A stretch of DNA of 10,324 nucleotides from Prochlorococcus sp. AG-670-O11 (GTDB taxonomy: Bacteria; Cyanobacteriota; Cyanobacteriia; PCC-6307; Cyanobiaceae). The notes below the pieces were generated by a model that saw only the letters and a program-made list of their open reading frames with translations, did no database searches and had not been told where the DNA came from. The DNA lies in contig QCTA01000030.1 in NCBI GenBank assembly GCA_003211335.1, positions 1 to 10,324 of the forward strand, read 5' to 3'. This document shows positions 1 through 7,574 of this stretch, in pieces; the stretch's first letter is position 1, and every line of letters begins with the position of its first letter. Both the position numbers and the translations under genes were made by a program.

Positions 1-706
1 GCATTCTGTTTTTGAAGCTTTAAATAGTGAAAGACCAATTAACAGAATTTGGTGTACTTCCGAAATTTTTTCTTCAGAGAAATTTTACCTATTATTAAAA
101 GACCTTAAGTCAAGAGGCGTTTTAATTGAAGAGGTCTCTTGGTCTAGACTTTCTCAATTAACATACGGTGCGGTCCATCAAGGAGTAGCATTACAAGTAG
201 CTTCTACTCAATCTATATCTTTAGAAAAATTAATTGAAATTTCTAAACGTAAGTCGTCTATTCCTGTTATTGTTGCTTTAGATGGTGTGACTGATCCTCA
301 TAATTTAGGTGCAATTATTAGATCAGCAGAAGCTTTTGATTGTAAAGGTATTATTATTCCTCAAAGAAGATCTGCAGGTTTAACTGGAACTGTTGCAAAA
401 GTTGCCGCTGGAGCATTAGAGCATATACCTGTAAGCAGGGTAGTAAATCTTAATAGAGCTCTAGATGAATTAAAGAAAAGAGGCTTCATCATTATTGGAT
501 TATCTGGAGAAGGGCAAGTATCTGTTTCTGAGTTTAATGAAAAGGCTCCCTTTGTTGTAGTAGTTGGCGCAGAAAATAAAGGAATCTCTTTGCTTGTCCA
601 AAAAAGATGTGATTATTTACTTAAAATTCCTCTAAAGGGTAAAACTTCGAGCCTAAATGCTTCTGTAGCAGCGGCTATTTCCTTATGTTACTTATCAAAT
701 ATTTAA
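1..706 (+). CDS. rlmB: 23S rRNA (guanosine-2'-O-)-methyltransferase, RlmB/TrmH (SpoU) family, 5' truncated
   Basis: The 3' part of a SPOUT-class RNA ribose 2'-O-methyltransferase; the start lies before the window and the first complete codon is at position 2. About 234 residues are visible. The first ~75 (HSVFEAL... ending HQGVALQV) match the L30e-like substrate-binding domain of SpoU proteins, and the HQGV element is typical of the RlmB subgroup. The catalytic knotted domain follows with its three motifs: DPHNLGAIIRSAEA (from about visible residue 98, with the conserved Asn and Arg), GAENKGI (about 189-195, with the conserved Glu) and IPLKGKTSSLNASVAAAI (from about 209, the cofactor knot). 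In this family SAM donates a methyl group to a ribose 2'-OH; RlmB modifies G2251 of 23S rRNA (E. coli numbering). The presence of the N-terminal domain favours RlmB over the tRNA Gm18 enzyme TrmH, but the exact target is inferred. Translation stops at TAA 704-706. A GTG at 287 lies inside motif 1 and is not a real start. Confidence 0.9.
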   Translation, partial: HSVFEALNSERPINRIWCTSEIFSSEKFYLLLKDLKSRGVLIEEVSWSRLSQLTYGAVHQGVALQVASTQSISLEKLIEISKRKSSIPVIVALDGVTDPHNLGAIIRSAEAFDCKGIIIPQRRSAGLTGTVAKVAAGALEHIPVSRVVNLNRALDELKKRGFIIIGLSGEGQVSVSEFNEKAPFVVVVGAENKGISLLVQKRCDYLLKIPLKGKTSSLNASVAAAISLCYLSNI

Positions 707-821
707 TTAATCTAGCAAATACATTTTTTAAATAATGGCTGATATCCTTAATGCATAATATCTATTTATAAACATAAATTGAATAAGTAGGATAAAATTG
801 TATAGAATTTAACAAGAATTG

Positions 822-1064
822 ATGGTCTTTAAAAGAGGGCCAAAAAAATTGATTAGAAATTTAGGTAACAAACTTGGTTTAGCCTGGTGGGCAAAAGTTG
901 AAACTGGAACTCCTTCTGCAACTTACTGGTATGGCCCATTCCTTACAAAACGCGGTCTAAATGAAAATTTAGACATATTTCTTTGTGATCTTTCAGACGA
1001 GGGCTCAATAGATATTAAACACAATATTGTTAGATGTAATAAAGAAGAACCATTAACGGTTTGA
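822..1064 (+). CDS. DUF1816 domain-containing protein (cyanobacterial, function unknown)
   Basis: An 80-residue protein recognisable as DUF1816 by its spaced pattern: an AWW-x-K/E-x-x-T-x-x-P core (AWWAKVETGTPSATYWYGPF, about residues 21-40), an acidic middle (DLSDEGSIDI) and a C-terminal RCNKEEPLTV that corresponds to the usual RC-x-P-x-x-LT ending. The family is found mainly in cyanobacteria and I know of no firm biochemical role. There is no signal peptide or membrane segment; the N-terminus is basic (FKRGPKKLIRN). I chose ATG at 822; a TTG directly before it (819) is the only other in-frame start, because a stop (TAA) lies at 810-812. No convincing Shine-Dalgarno site precedes it. It sits alone between a 112-bp gap upstream and a 32-bp gap before gatA on the same strand, so it may share a transcript with gatA, but nothing in the sequence ties it to amidotransferase function. 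Confidence 0.85.
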   Translation: MVFKRGPKKLIRNLGNKLGLAWWAKVETGTPSATYWYGPFLTKRGLNENLDIFLCDLSDEGSIDIKHNIVRCNKEEPLTV

Positions 1065-1096
1065 TTACTAATTTAATCTAAATTGCCGATTTTGAT

Positions 1097-2551
1097 ATGA
1101 ACTTTACTTCTTTTAGAAAGGAAATTAATAGTGGAAATGGATCAGTTAAGGAATTAGTTAATGAACTCTTTTCAAAAATAGATTCAATAAATCCAAAAAT
1201 AAATTCTTACACTTGTTTAACCAAAAATATTGCTAATTCACAATCTGAAAATATCGATAAATTAATTTCTAATAATCAAAAATTACCACCGCTTGCAGGA
1301 ATACCCATAGCGATAAAAGATAATATTTGTACAAAGGGAGTTGTAACTTCTTGTTCCAGTAAAATGCTTAAAGACTTTGTTTCTCCGTACGAGTCTTCTG
1401 TCTCAAGCAAATTATGGTTATCAGGCGGTATTTGCTTAGGGAAAACTAATTTAGACGAATTTGCAATGGGAAGTTCGACTGAGACTTCCGTTTTTGGTAC
1501 AACATCAAATCCATGGGATTTAAATAGAGTTCCTGGAGGAAGTTCTGGAGGTAGTGCTGCTTCAGTTGCTGCCGGTTTATGCTTAGCTGCAATTGGATCA
1601 GATACAGGTGGCTCAATAAGACAGCCAGCGTCTTTTTGTGGAGTTGTAGGACTCAAACCGACCTACGGAAGAGTAAGTAGATGGGGATTGATCGCTTTTG
1701 CAAGTTCTCTAGACCAAATAGGTCCAATTACAAATACTGTTTCAGATGCTGCTGAAATCCTTTATTCAATTTCGGGTAATGATCACCTTGATTCAACATG
1801 TCTAGATAAACCAGTACCTAATTACTTATCAGATTTAGATAAATCTATTAAAGGTATTAAAATAGGTATTATTGAAGAATGTTTTGATCATCCAGGCTTA
1901 GATCCTGAAGTCAAGCAATCAGTATTAGCTGGTGTTGACAGATTCAGATCTTTGGGAGCTGAAATTTACGATATAAAATGTCCAAGATTTAATGATGGTA
2001 TTGCAACTTATTATGTGATAGCTCCATGCGAGGCATCAGCTAATTTAGCAAGATATGATGGTGTCAAATATGGATATAGATCTGGTGGCGACTCTAATTT
2101 ATTAGAAATGATTTCCAAGACTAGAGCTGAAGGATTTGGAAATGAAGTACAAAGAAGAATTTTGATTGGTACTTATGCTTTATCTGCTGGATATAACGAT
2201 GCTTATTATAAGAAAGCTCAAAAAGTAAGAACCTTAATTAGAAACGATTTTGATACTGCTTTTAATAAAGTAGACGTTTTATTAACACCTACATGCCCTA
2301 CAACTGCATTCTTAAAGGGCGATTTTGTAAATGACCCTTTATCAATGTATTTATCTGATCTTTTAACTGTTCCAGTTAATCTCGCTGGCCTCCCAGCTAT
2401 AAGCATCCCTTGTGGATTTGATAAAAAGGGTTTACCTATTGGTCTTCAATTAATCGGAAATGTTTTGGAGGAGTCTCGTATATTAAATGTCGCGAATGTA
2501 TTTGAAAAAGATGCTGAAGTTATGAATAGAAAACCTGATATTGAAATTTGA
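1097..2551 (+). CDS. gatA: Asp-tRNA(Asn)/Glu-tRNA(Gln) amidotransferase subunit A
   Basis: The 484-residue glutamine-hydrolysing subunit of the GatCAB complex, which converts misacylated Glu-tRNA(Gln) (and Asp-tRNA(Asn) where needed) to the correct aminoacyl-tRNA in bacteria lacking the matching tRNA synthetase. GatA releases ammonia from Gln or Asn and channels it to GatB. It belongs to the amidase-signature family, and the Ser-cisSer-Lys triad is visible: Lys74 in [14 protein letters not shown], Ser149 in [11 protein letters not shown], and the nucleophile Ser173 in [16 protein letters not shown]. The 24-residue distance between the two serines matches well-studied family members. Length is normal for the family and the C-terminus ([23 protein letters not shown], about 432-454) is intact. 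Start ATG 1097; no clear Shine-Dalgarno site, which is common in this lineage. gatB and gatC are not adjacent, which is also usual in cyanobacteria. The gene is separated from dnaE by 78 bp. Confidence 0.97.
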   Translation: MNFTSFRKEINSGNGSVKELVNELFSKIDSINPKINSYTCLTKNIANSQSENIDKLISNNQKLPPLAGIPIAIKDNICTKGVVTSCSSKMLKDFVSPYESSVSSKLWLSGGICLGKTNLDEFAMGSSTETSVFGTTSNPWDLNRVPGGSSGGSAASVAAGLCLAAIGSDTGGSIRQPASFCGVVGLKPTYGRVSRWGLIAFASSLDQIGPITNTVSDAAEILYSISGNDHLDSTCLDKPVPNYLSDLDKSIKGIKIGIIEECFDHPGLDPEVKQSVLAGVDRFRSLGAEIYDIKCPRFNDGIATYYVIAPCEASANLARYDGVKYGYRSGGDSNLLEMISKTRAEGFGNEVQRRILIGTYALSAGYNDAYYKKAQKVRTLIRNDFDTAFNKVDVLLTPTCPTTAFLKGDFVNDPLSMYLSDLLTVPVNLAGLPAISIPCGFDKKGLPIGLQLIGNVLEESRILNVANVFEKDAEVMNRKPDIEI

Positions 2552-2581
2552 ATTAATAATTAATTTGTATTAGTAATATAT

Positions 2582-2601
2582 AGAATTTTTAAAAATATTC
2601 T
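2582..2601. repeat. AT-only-cored imperfect dyad between gatA and dnaE
   Basis: Arms AGAAT (2582-2586) and ATTCT (2597-2601) can pair and extend by two further A-T pairs with one bulged T, leaving a 5-nt loop. It could act as a weak transcript end for gatA, but the stem is short and nearly all A-T and no run of T follows it. In a genome this AT-rich such dyads arise by chance. Confidence 0.25.
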
Positions 2602-2607
2602 CTATCT

Positions 2608-2613
2608 TATAAA
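2608..2613 (+). promoter_or_regulatory. Possible -10 element upstream of dnaE
   Basis: TATAAA lies 16 bp before the dnaE ATG at 2630 in the 78-bp gatA-dnaE gap. It would give a very short leader. No good -35 element is seen at the expected distance, and similar A/T hexamers are frequent here, so this is only a candidate. Confidence 0.18.
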
Positions 2614-2629
2614 TATTAATTGGTTAAAC

Positions 2630-5600
2630 ATGGGATTTGTTCCACTTCATAATCATAGCGATTACAGTCTTCTAGATGGAGCAAGTCAGGTTTCAAAAAT
2701 AGTTGACAGGGCTTCTGAGCTTGGAATGGATTCAATTGCTTTGACTGATCATGGAGTTATGTATGGTGTCCTTGATTTAGTAAAAAAATGCAAAAATAAG
2801 GGTTTAAAACCAATAATTGGTAATGAAATGTATATTATCAATGCCTCAATAGATGATCCTCAGCCAAAAAAGGAAAAGAGATACCATTTGGTAGTACTAG
2901 CCAAAAATCATACAGGTTATAAAAATCTTGTAAAGTTAACGACAATTAGTCATCTAAACGGTATGAGGGGTAGAGGTATCTTTTCAAGACCTTGTATTGA
3001 TAAATCTCTATTAGAAAAATATAAAGATGGTCTTATTATCTCAACAGCATGTTTAGGTGGTGAGATTCCTCAAGCAATCTTAAAAGGAAGGATTGATGTT
3101 GCTGAGAATACTGCTCTTTGGTATAAGAAATTATTTGGAGAAGATTTTTATCTTGAAATACAAGATCATGGTTCTATTGAAGACAGAATTGTAAACGTTG
3201 AATTAGTAAGAATTGGTAAAAAGCACCAAATTAAAGTTATTGCTACTAATGATGCTCATTACATTTCAAACATGGATGTTGAAGCTCATGATGCCTTACT
3301 TTGTGTCCTTACTGGAAAATTAATTAGTGACGAAAAGAGATTGAGATATACAGGAACAGAATATATTAAAAGTGAAGATCAAATGCTTAAACTTTTTAAT
3401 GATCATATTGATAAAGAATCTATTAAAGAAGCAATAAACAATACGGTTGAGGTTTCCCAAAAAATTGAAGAATTCGAGTTGTTCGGTACTTATAGAATGC
3501 CTAAATTCCCTTTAAAAGATGAGAGTGACTCCTTAACTTTTTTGACAAAAATAACTAAGCAGGGTCTTTTAAGTAGACTTAATAAAACTAACTTTGATGA
3601 AGTTGATGAAATTTATAAGAAAAGATTAACTTCAGAATTAAAAATTATTAATGATATGGGATTCCCAGACTACTTTTTAGTTGTGTGGGACTATATAAAA
3701 TTTGCTAGAGATAATTCTATACCTGTCGGCCCAGGGAGAGGATCTGCTGCTGGTTCCCTAGTCGCATACGCTCTTCAGATTACAAATATTGACCCTGTTA
3801 AGCATGGATTATTATTTGAAAGATTCTTAAACCCCGCAAGAAAATCTATGCCTGATATTGATACAGATTTTTGTATTGATAGGAGAAATGAAGTTATTGA
3901 TTATGTAACCAATAGATATGGTGAAGATAAAGTTGCCCAAATAATTACCTTTAATAAAATGACATCAAAAGCAGTATTAAAGGATGTTGCCAGAGTTCTA
4001 GATATTCCTTACGGGGATTCAGATAAGTTGGCTAAATTAATACCAGTTGTAAGAGGAAAACCTTATAAGCTTAATGAAATGATTGATAAAAAATCTCCTA
4101 GTCCTGAATTTAGGGATAAATATTTAAAAGATAGTAAGGTAAAAAGATGGGTTGATTTGGCATTGAGAATTGAAGGAACTAATAAAACTTATGGTGTTCA
4201 CGCAGCAGGAGTAGTCATAGCATCTGACCCTTTAGATGTACTTGTACCACTTCAGAGGAATAATGAAGGACAAATAATTACTCAATATTCAATGGATGAT
4301 ATCGAATCATTAGGTTTATTAAAAATGGACTTCTTAGGACTTAAAAATCTTACAATGATTGATAAGACGGTATCTTTAATAGAAACTTCTACAGGGCAAA
4401 AAATAAATATCGATGAATTACCTCCAAATGATAATAAAACTTTTGATCTTATTGGAAGAGGAGATTTAGAAGGAATCTTTCAACTAGAATCATCTGGGAT
4501 GAAACAAGTTGTTAAAGACTTTAAGCCAAACTCCCTTGAAGATATCTCCTCTATTTTAGCTTTATATAGGCCTGGTCCACTTGATGCTGGTCTCATACCA
4601 AAGTTTATTAATAGAAAAAACGGGAGTGAAAAAATAGATTTTCCTCATCCTTTCATTGAATCCATTCTTACTGAAACCTATGGAATAATGGTTTATCAAG
4701 AGCAAATTATGAAAATTGCTCAAGATTTGGCAGGCTATTCTCTTGGAGATGCTGATTTACTACGTAGAGCAATGGGAAAGAAAAAAGTTTCTGAGATGGT
4801 CAAACATCGCAATATTTTTATTGAGGGATCCTGTAAAAAAGGGGTTGATAAAAAAATTGCTAATGATCTTTTTGATCAAATGGTTTTATTCGCTGAGTAT
4901 TGTTTTAATAAAAGTCATTCCACAGCTTATGGTGCAGTTACTTACCAAACTGCTTTTTTAAAAGCACATTATCCAGTAGCCTATATGGCTTCTCTTCTAA
5001 GTGTTAATGCTGGCTCTAATGACAAAATGCAGCGATATATTTCTAATTGTTATTCTATGGGAATCGATGTTATTTCACCAAGTATTAACTTGTCTGGTAT
5101 TGATTTTACTATTAAAAAGGATCAAATTTTATTTGGATTATCTGCTATTAAAAATTTAGGAGATTCAGCTATAAGAAATATAATAGAGAATCGTAATAAA
5201 TTAGGAATCTTTAAATCATTTTCTGATTTATGTGATCGTTTACCATCTAATATTTTAAATAAAAGAAATATCGAATCTTTAATTCACTGTGGTGCTCTTG
5301 ATGAATTTTCTGAGAATAATAATAGAGCTCAACTATTCTCTGATCTTGAATATGTAATGGAATGGGCTTCGTCACGTAACCGTGATCGTATCTCTGGACA
5401 AGGAAATTTATTTGACTCAATAAGTAATAATGAAAACAAAGAATTTTCATTATCTCAAGGATCTAAAGTTGAAGATTACTCCTTAATTGAAAAGCTTAAA
5501 TTAGAAAAGCAACTTTTAGGTTTCTACTTATCAGATCATCCTTTAAAACATCTTGCAAAGCCAGCTAAACTTGTTTCTCCTATAAGTATCTCTCAATTAG

Positions 5601-6127
5601 AAAACTCCCATGACAGAACAAAAGTCTCTTTGGTTGGAATGATTCCTGAAATAAAGCAAATTACGACAAGAAAAGGTGACAGAATGGCTATTGTTCAACT
5701 TGAAGATCTTTCTGGAAGTTGTGAGGCAATAGTATTTCCAAAAACATATTGTAGATTATCTGAATTTCTACTTACTGATACCAGACTATTAGTTTGGGGA
5801 ACTATTGATAAAAAAAGTGATAAAACACAATTAATTATTGATGATTGCAGAGAAATTGATAACTTAAAATTACTAGTCATTGACCTTGATAGTTCACAAG
5901 CTTCAGATATAAGAATTCAAAACACAATAAGAGATTGCTTAGTTAAATTCAAACCAGATAAAGATAAATGTGGAATCAAAATTCCAGTATTAGCAGCTGT
6001 TAAAAATAATGAATCTATAACCTACGTTAAATTTGGAGATCAATTTTGCGTTGGAGATATTCATGGTGTATCAAAATTACTTTCTGATAAATCATTTCAA
6101 GTAAATCTTAAATCTTTGATTGCCTAA
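2630..6127 (+). CDS. dnaE: DNA polymerase III alpha subunit, full length and intein-free
   Basis: The 1165-residue replicative polymerase (C-family, DnaE type). Domains in order: PHP (1 to about 280) with a full set of candidate metal ligands (His7, His9, Asp16, His41, Glu66, His86, Cys141, Asp208, His210); palm, fingers and thumb (about 290-830) with GPGRGSAAGSL at 367-377 and catalytic aspartates Asp409 and Asp411 in PDIDTDF plus Asp567 in KMDFLGL; a helix-hairpin-helix region (about 835-895); a likely sliding-clamp motif QGNLF (924-928); and an OB-fold (about 997-1072). The length is as expected for this family. Many cyanobacteria split this gene by an intein at AEY/CFN; here that junction (residues 757/758) is uninterrupted. 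It acts in the replisome with the beta clamp and tau. Start ATG 2630 without a Shine-Dalgarno site. The TAA stop is one base from the stop of the convergent pam68 gene. Confidence 0.98.
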   Translation: MGFVPLHNHSDYSLLDGASQVSKIVDRASELGMDSIALTDHGVMYGVLDLVKKCKNKGLKPIIGNEMYIINASIDDPQPKKEKRYHLVVLAKNHTGYKNLVKLTTISHLNGMRGRGIFSRPCIDKSLLEKYKDGLIISTACLGGEIPQAILKGRIDVAENTALWYKKLFGEDFYLEIQDHGSIEDRIVNVELVRIGKKHQIKVIATNDAHYISNMDVEAHDALLCVLTGKLISDEKRLRYTGTEYIKSEDQMLKLFNDHIDKESIKEAINNTVEVSQKIEEFELFGTYRMPKFPLKDESDSLTFLTKITKQGLLSRLNKTNFDEVDEIYKKRLTSELKIINDMGFPDYFLVVWDYIKFARDNSIPVGPGRGSAAGSLVAYALQITNIDPVKHGLLFERFLNPARKSMPDIDTDFCIDRRNEVIDYVTNRYGEDKVAQIITFNKMTSKAVLKDVARVLDIPYGDSDKLAKLIPVVRGKPYKLNEMIDKKSPSPEFRDKYLKDSKVKRWVDLALRIEGTNKTYGVHAAGVVIASDPLDVLVPLQRNNEGQIITQYSMDDIESLGLLKMDFLGLKNLTMIDKTVSLIETSTGQKINIDELPPNDNKTFDLIGRGDLEGIFQLESSGMKQVVKDFKPNSLEDISSILALYRPGPLDAGLIPKFINRKNGSEKIDFPHPFIESILTETYGIMVYQEQIMKIAQDLAGYSLGDADLLRRAMGKKKVSEMVKHRNIFIEGSCKKGVDKKIANDLFDQMVLFAEYCFNKSHSTAYGAVTYQTAFLKAHYPVAYMASLLSVNAGSNDKMQRYISNCYSMGIDVISPSINLSGIDFTIKKDQILFGLSAIKNLGDSAIRNIIENRNKLGIFKSFSDLCDRLPSNILNKRNIESLIHCGALDEFSENNNRAQLFSDLEYVMEWASSRNRDRISGQGNLFDSISNNENKEFSLSQGSKVEDYSLIEKLKLEKQLLGFYLSDHPLKHLAKPAKLVSPISISQLENSHDRTKVSLVGMIPEIKQITTRKGDRMAIVQLEDLSGSCEAIVFPKTYCRLSEFLLTDTRLLVWGTIDKKSDKTQLIIDDCREIDNLKLLVIDLDSSQASDIRIQNTIRDCLVKFKPDKDKCGIKIPVLAAVKNNESITYVKFGDQFCVGDIHGVSKLLSDKSFQVNLKSLIA

Positions 6128-6128
6128 A

Positions 6129-6575
6129 TTATTTTTTCTCCTCAAAATTTTGAGATGCTGGCCTAAATGCAGCCTTGGCTCTTTCTATATTCAAGGGTAT
6201 ATTTTCAATACCAAAAAAGCTACCAGGTTCTTTATCCCAACTAGCAGATAAAATGCCAAAACTTAGCCCCCCTAGTCCTAATAAGAAGAATAATGCTGAT
6301 ATTGCAATTGTTGATGAAGGAGGTATCTCAGCAATATTTCTTGTGACGATTATATAACTTACAACAAATACTGACATTCCCATAATTGTCGGTATCCCAG
6401 CAGTAAAAAAGATTCTCCTGGCCATTCTGTCCGCTACATATTTTGGGATGCCGCTAGATTGTTTGGTTCTTGAGGATACTGTTGGAACTTTTTTTTCTAT
6501 GTTTCTAAAAGCATCTCCCTCAGATATTTTTTTCTTTTTTGTAATATTTTTCTTTTTACCTTGTTTTTTCTTCAT
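6129..6575 (-). CDS. PAM68-family photosystem II assembly protein
   Basis: A 148-residue protein with a very basic N-terminal tail (10 lysines in the first 16 residues), then a soluble stretch with SGIPKYVADRMARRI (41-55), two predicted membrane helices (about 55-78 and 88-110) and a conserved post-membrane motif SASWDKEPGSFFG (110-122). This layout is that of the PAM68/Sll0933 family (formerly DUF3464). Published work on this family places it in the thylakoid membrane, where it assists photosystem II assembly and associates with ribosomes during synthesis of CP47; the Lys-rich tail is the likely contact, which is inference here. It starts 9 nt after the stop of rpsO on the same strand, so both are probably on one mRNA. 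A GAGG lies upstream inside the end of rpsO but at a long spacing (13 nt). Its stop is one base from the dnaE stop on the opposite strand. Confidence 0.88.
   Translation of the reverse strand: MKKKQGKKKNITKKKKISEGDAFRNIEKKVPTVSSRTKQSSGIPKYVADRMARRIFFTAGIPTIMGMSVFVVSYIIVTRNIAEIPPSSTIAISALFFLLGLGGLSFGILSASWDKEPGSFFGIENIPLNIERAKAAFRPASQNFEEKK
6141..6154. repeat. 14-bp perfect palindrome at the 3' end of pam68
   Basis: CTCAAAATTTTGAG is a perfect inverted repeat lying inside the last codons of pam68, 14 bp past the dnaE stop. As RNA it could form a 5-bp stem with an AATT loop. Neither strand has a run of T directly after it, so it is not a standard intrinsic terminator, although it sits where one for dnaE would be expected. 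Confidence 0.35.
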
Positions 6576-6584
6576 TAATAAAAA

Positions 6585-6854
6585 TCATCCTCTGATTCCA
6601 ATTTTTTTAATAAGATCTTGATAATTTTTGGGATTCTTATTATTTATGTATGATAATAATCTTTTTCTTTTCCCTATCATTTTTAATAAGCCTTGTCTTG
6701 AAGCATAATCATGAATATTTCCTTGAAGATGGTCGCTTAATTTTGAAATTCTTTCAGAGAGCATGGCAACTTGTACCTCAACAGATCCAGTATCTGTCGC
6801 ATGTACTTGATGCGTTTCGATTAGTTTTTGTTTTTCAGCTGTATCGAGTGTCAT
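6585..6854 (-). CDS. rpsO: 30S ribosomal protein S15
   Basis: An 89-residue protein, the standard length for bacterial S15, a primary binder of 16S rRNA in the central domain of the 30S subunit and a contributor to the B4 bridge with the 50S. Visible signatures are [16 protein letters not shown] (21-36), [31 protein letters not shown] (40-70, the S15 family signature) and the terminal IKKIGIRG. Start ATG at 6854, preceded by a modest AAAGG motif. It lies 51 nt downstream of ruvA and 9 nt upstream of pam68. In E. coli S15 represses its own translation through a leader structure; I see no comparable pseudoknot in the short leader here. Confidence 0.98.
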   Translation of the reverse strand: MTLDTAEKQKLIETHQVHATDTGSVEVQVAMLSERISKLSDHLQGNIHDYASRQGLLKMIGKRKRLLSYINNKNPKNYQDLIKKIGIRG

Positions 6855-6865
6855 AAAATTTATCT

Positions 6866-6871
6866 ACCTTT
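6866..6871 (-). promoter_or_regulatory. Possible ribosome binding site of rpsO
   Basis: On the minus strand AAAGGT stands 11 nt before the rpsO ATG. It matches four bases of the AAGGAGG consensus (AAGG), more than the other genes in the window show, which suits a highly translated ribosomal gene. The spacing is slightly long. Confidence 0.35.
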
Positions 6872-6890
6872 AAATATTTTACTACGTTAT

Positions 6891-6922
6891 TGGTCTAAAT
6901 TACTACTATTTCTGGTCTAAAT
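6891..6922. repeat. Short direct repeat TGGTCTAAAT at the ruvA stop / rpsO leader
   Basis: TGGTCTAAAT occurs at 6891-6900 and again at 6913-6922, 22 bp apart start to start. One copy is inside the last codons of ruvA and the other in the rpsO leader just after the ruvA stop (6908-6906). Flanking bases are partly similar (AATTATTTAGACCA against TAGTAATTTAGACCA on the minus strand), suggesting a small tandem duplication of the ruvA tail. Confidence 0.5.
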
Positions 6923-7574
6923 AATTCATAGCTTCTTTTAATAGTTTTTCAAAAGAAATAGATTCTTTTTCTAAAGTCGAAATACTTTTATTTTTAATAT
7001 CGTGAATAAGTTTTGGGAATATGTTTTTAATTTCTTTCTTAGGATAATTTAGAGATTGTAGTGTTAAGTCAATATCCTTAAATATTGAATTTAAAATTTT
7101 ATTATCTTCAAGTATATTATTATTCTCTAAATTTTCTTTATTTTTTTGTAGAGTAATTACTTTCGATTTTAATTCAAGAATTATTCGTTCAGTCATTTTT
7201 TGCCCAATACCTTGAACAGAACTAATCGATTTTTTATCATTATTAGTTATTGCAGTAATTAATTGATTTAAAGAAAATTTATTTAATAAAGACATACCGA
7301 TTTGGGAGCCAATCCCTTTAATATTTAAAATTTGAATAAAGAAATCTCTTTGCTCTTTGGAGTTAAAACCAAAGAGCATATCAGAATCTTCTTTTTTTAT
7401 GTGTTTTAGCCAGAGTATTATTTCCTTTTCAGAAGTCTTATTTGTATCGATATCAAAAATTAATGATTCTAGAATCTGAATTTCATAACCTAATCCCTGA
7501 CAATTTACTAAAATATAAAATTTATTATTAGCTTGCCATGAACTTACTAATTTTCCCTTTATCCAACTAATCAA
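6906..7574 (-). CDS. ruvA: Holliday junction branch migration complex subunit RuvA (TTG start)
   Basis: A 222-residue RuvA, the tetramer that binds four-way DNA junctions and loads the RuvB motor for branch migration in recombinational repair. Domain I, an OB-fold, covers about 1-65 (MISWIKGKLV...CQGLGYEIQI...HIKKEDSDMLFGF). Domain II carries the two helix-hairpin-helix motifs LNIKGIGSQIGMSLL (83-97) and ISSVQGIGQKMTERIILELKSK (117-138). An Asn/Lys/Glu-rich linker follows (about 140-163), then domain III (about 164-222, with LNYPKKEI and a terminal helix), which contacts RuvB. It is somewhat longer than the 203-residue E. coli protein, mostly in linker and domain III. The only usable start is TTG 7574-7572: the codon before it is the TAA of the upstream gene in the same frame, and the first in-frame ATG (Met66) is far inside domain I. 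ruvB is not in the window. Stop TAG 6908-6906. Confidence 0.95.
   Translation of the reverse strand: MISWIKGKLVSSWQANNKFYILVNCQGLGYEIQILESLIFDIDTNKTSEKEIILWLKHIKKEDSDMLFGFNSKEQRDFFIQILNIKGIGSQIGMSLLNKFSLNQLITAITNNDKKSISSVQGIGQKMTERIILELKSKVITLQKNKENLENNNILEDNKILNSIFKDIDLTLQSLNYPKKEIKNIFPKLIHDIKNKSISTLEKESISFEKLLKEAMNYLDQK

Noticed and set aside
707..821. Possible small RNA or riboswitch in the 112-bp gap before the DUF1816 gene
   Set aside because: The stretch is almost pure A/T with no stable G-C stem and no T-tract terminator; only scattered -10-like hexamers are visible, which is background at this composition.
1276..1656. A 126-codon open frame on the minus strand inside gatA
   Set aside because: It lies entirely antisense to the amidase-signature core of gatA, has low-complexity Pro/Ser/Leu-type content as expected of a mirrored frame, and shows no recognisable domain.
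2218..2406. A 62-codon minus-strand frame at the 3' part of gatA
   Set aside because: Antisense to the conserved GatA C-terminal region, with no start signal and no family resemblance.
2582..2601. Intrinsic terminator for gatA
   Set aside because: The dyad is short, bulged, nearly all A-T and lacks a downstream T run, so I list it only as a weak inverted repeat.
4716..4961. An 81-codon plus-strand frame within dnaE
   Set aside because: It overlaps the conserved DnaE polymerase core in another frame and its Leu/Ile/Lys-rich translation looks like an out-of-frame reading.
6650..6856. A 68-codon plus-strand frame opposite rpsO
   Set aside because: It is fully antisense to the highly conserved S15 signature and starts with a Phe/Ser run typical of shadow frames; no supporting signal.
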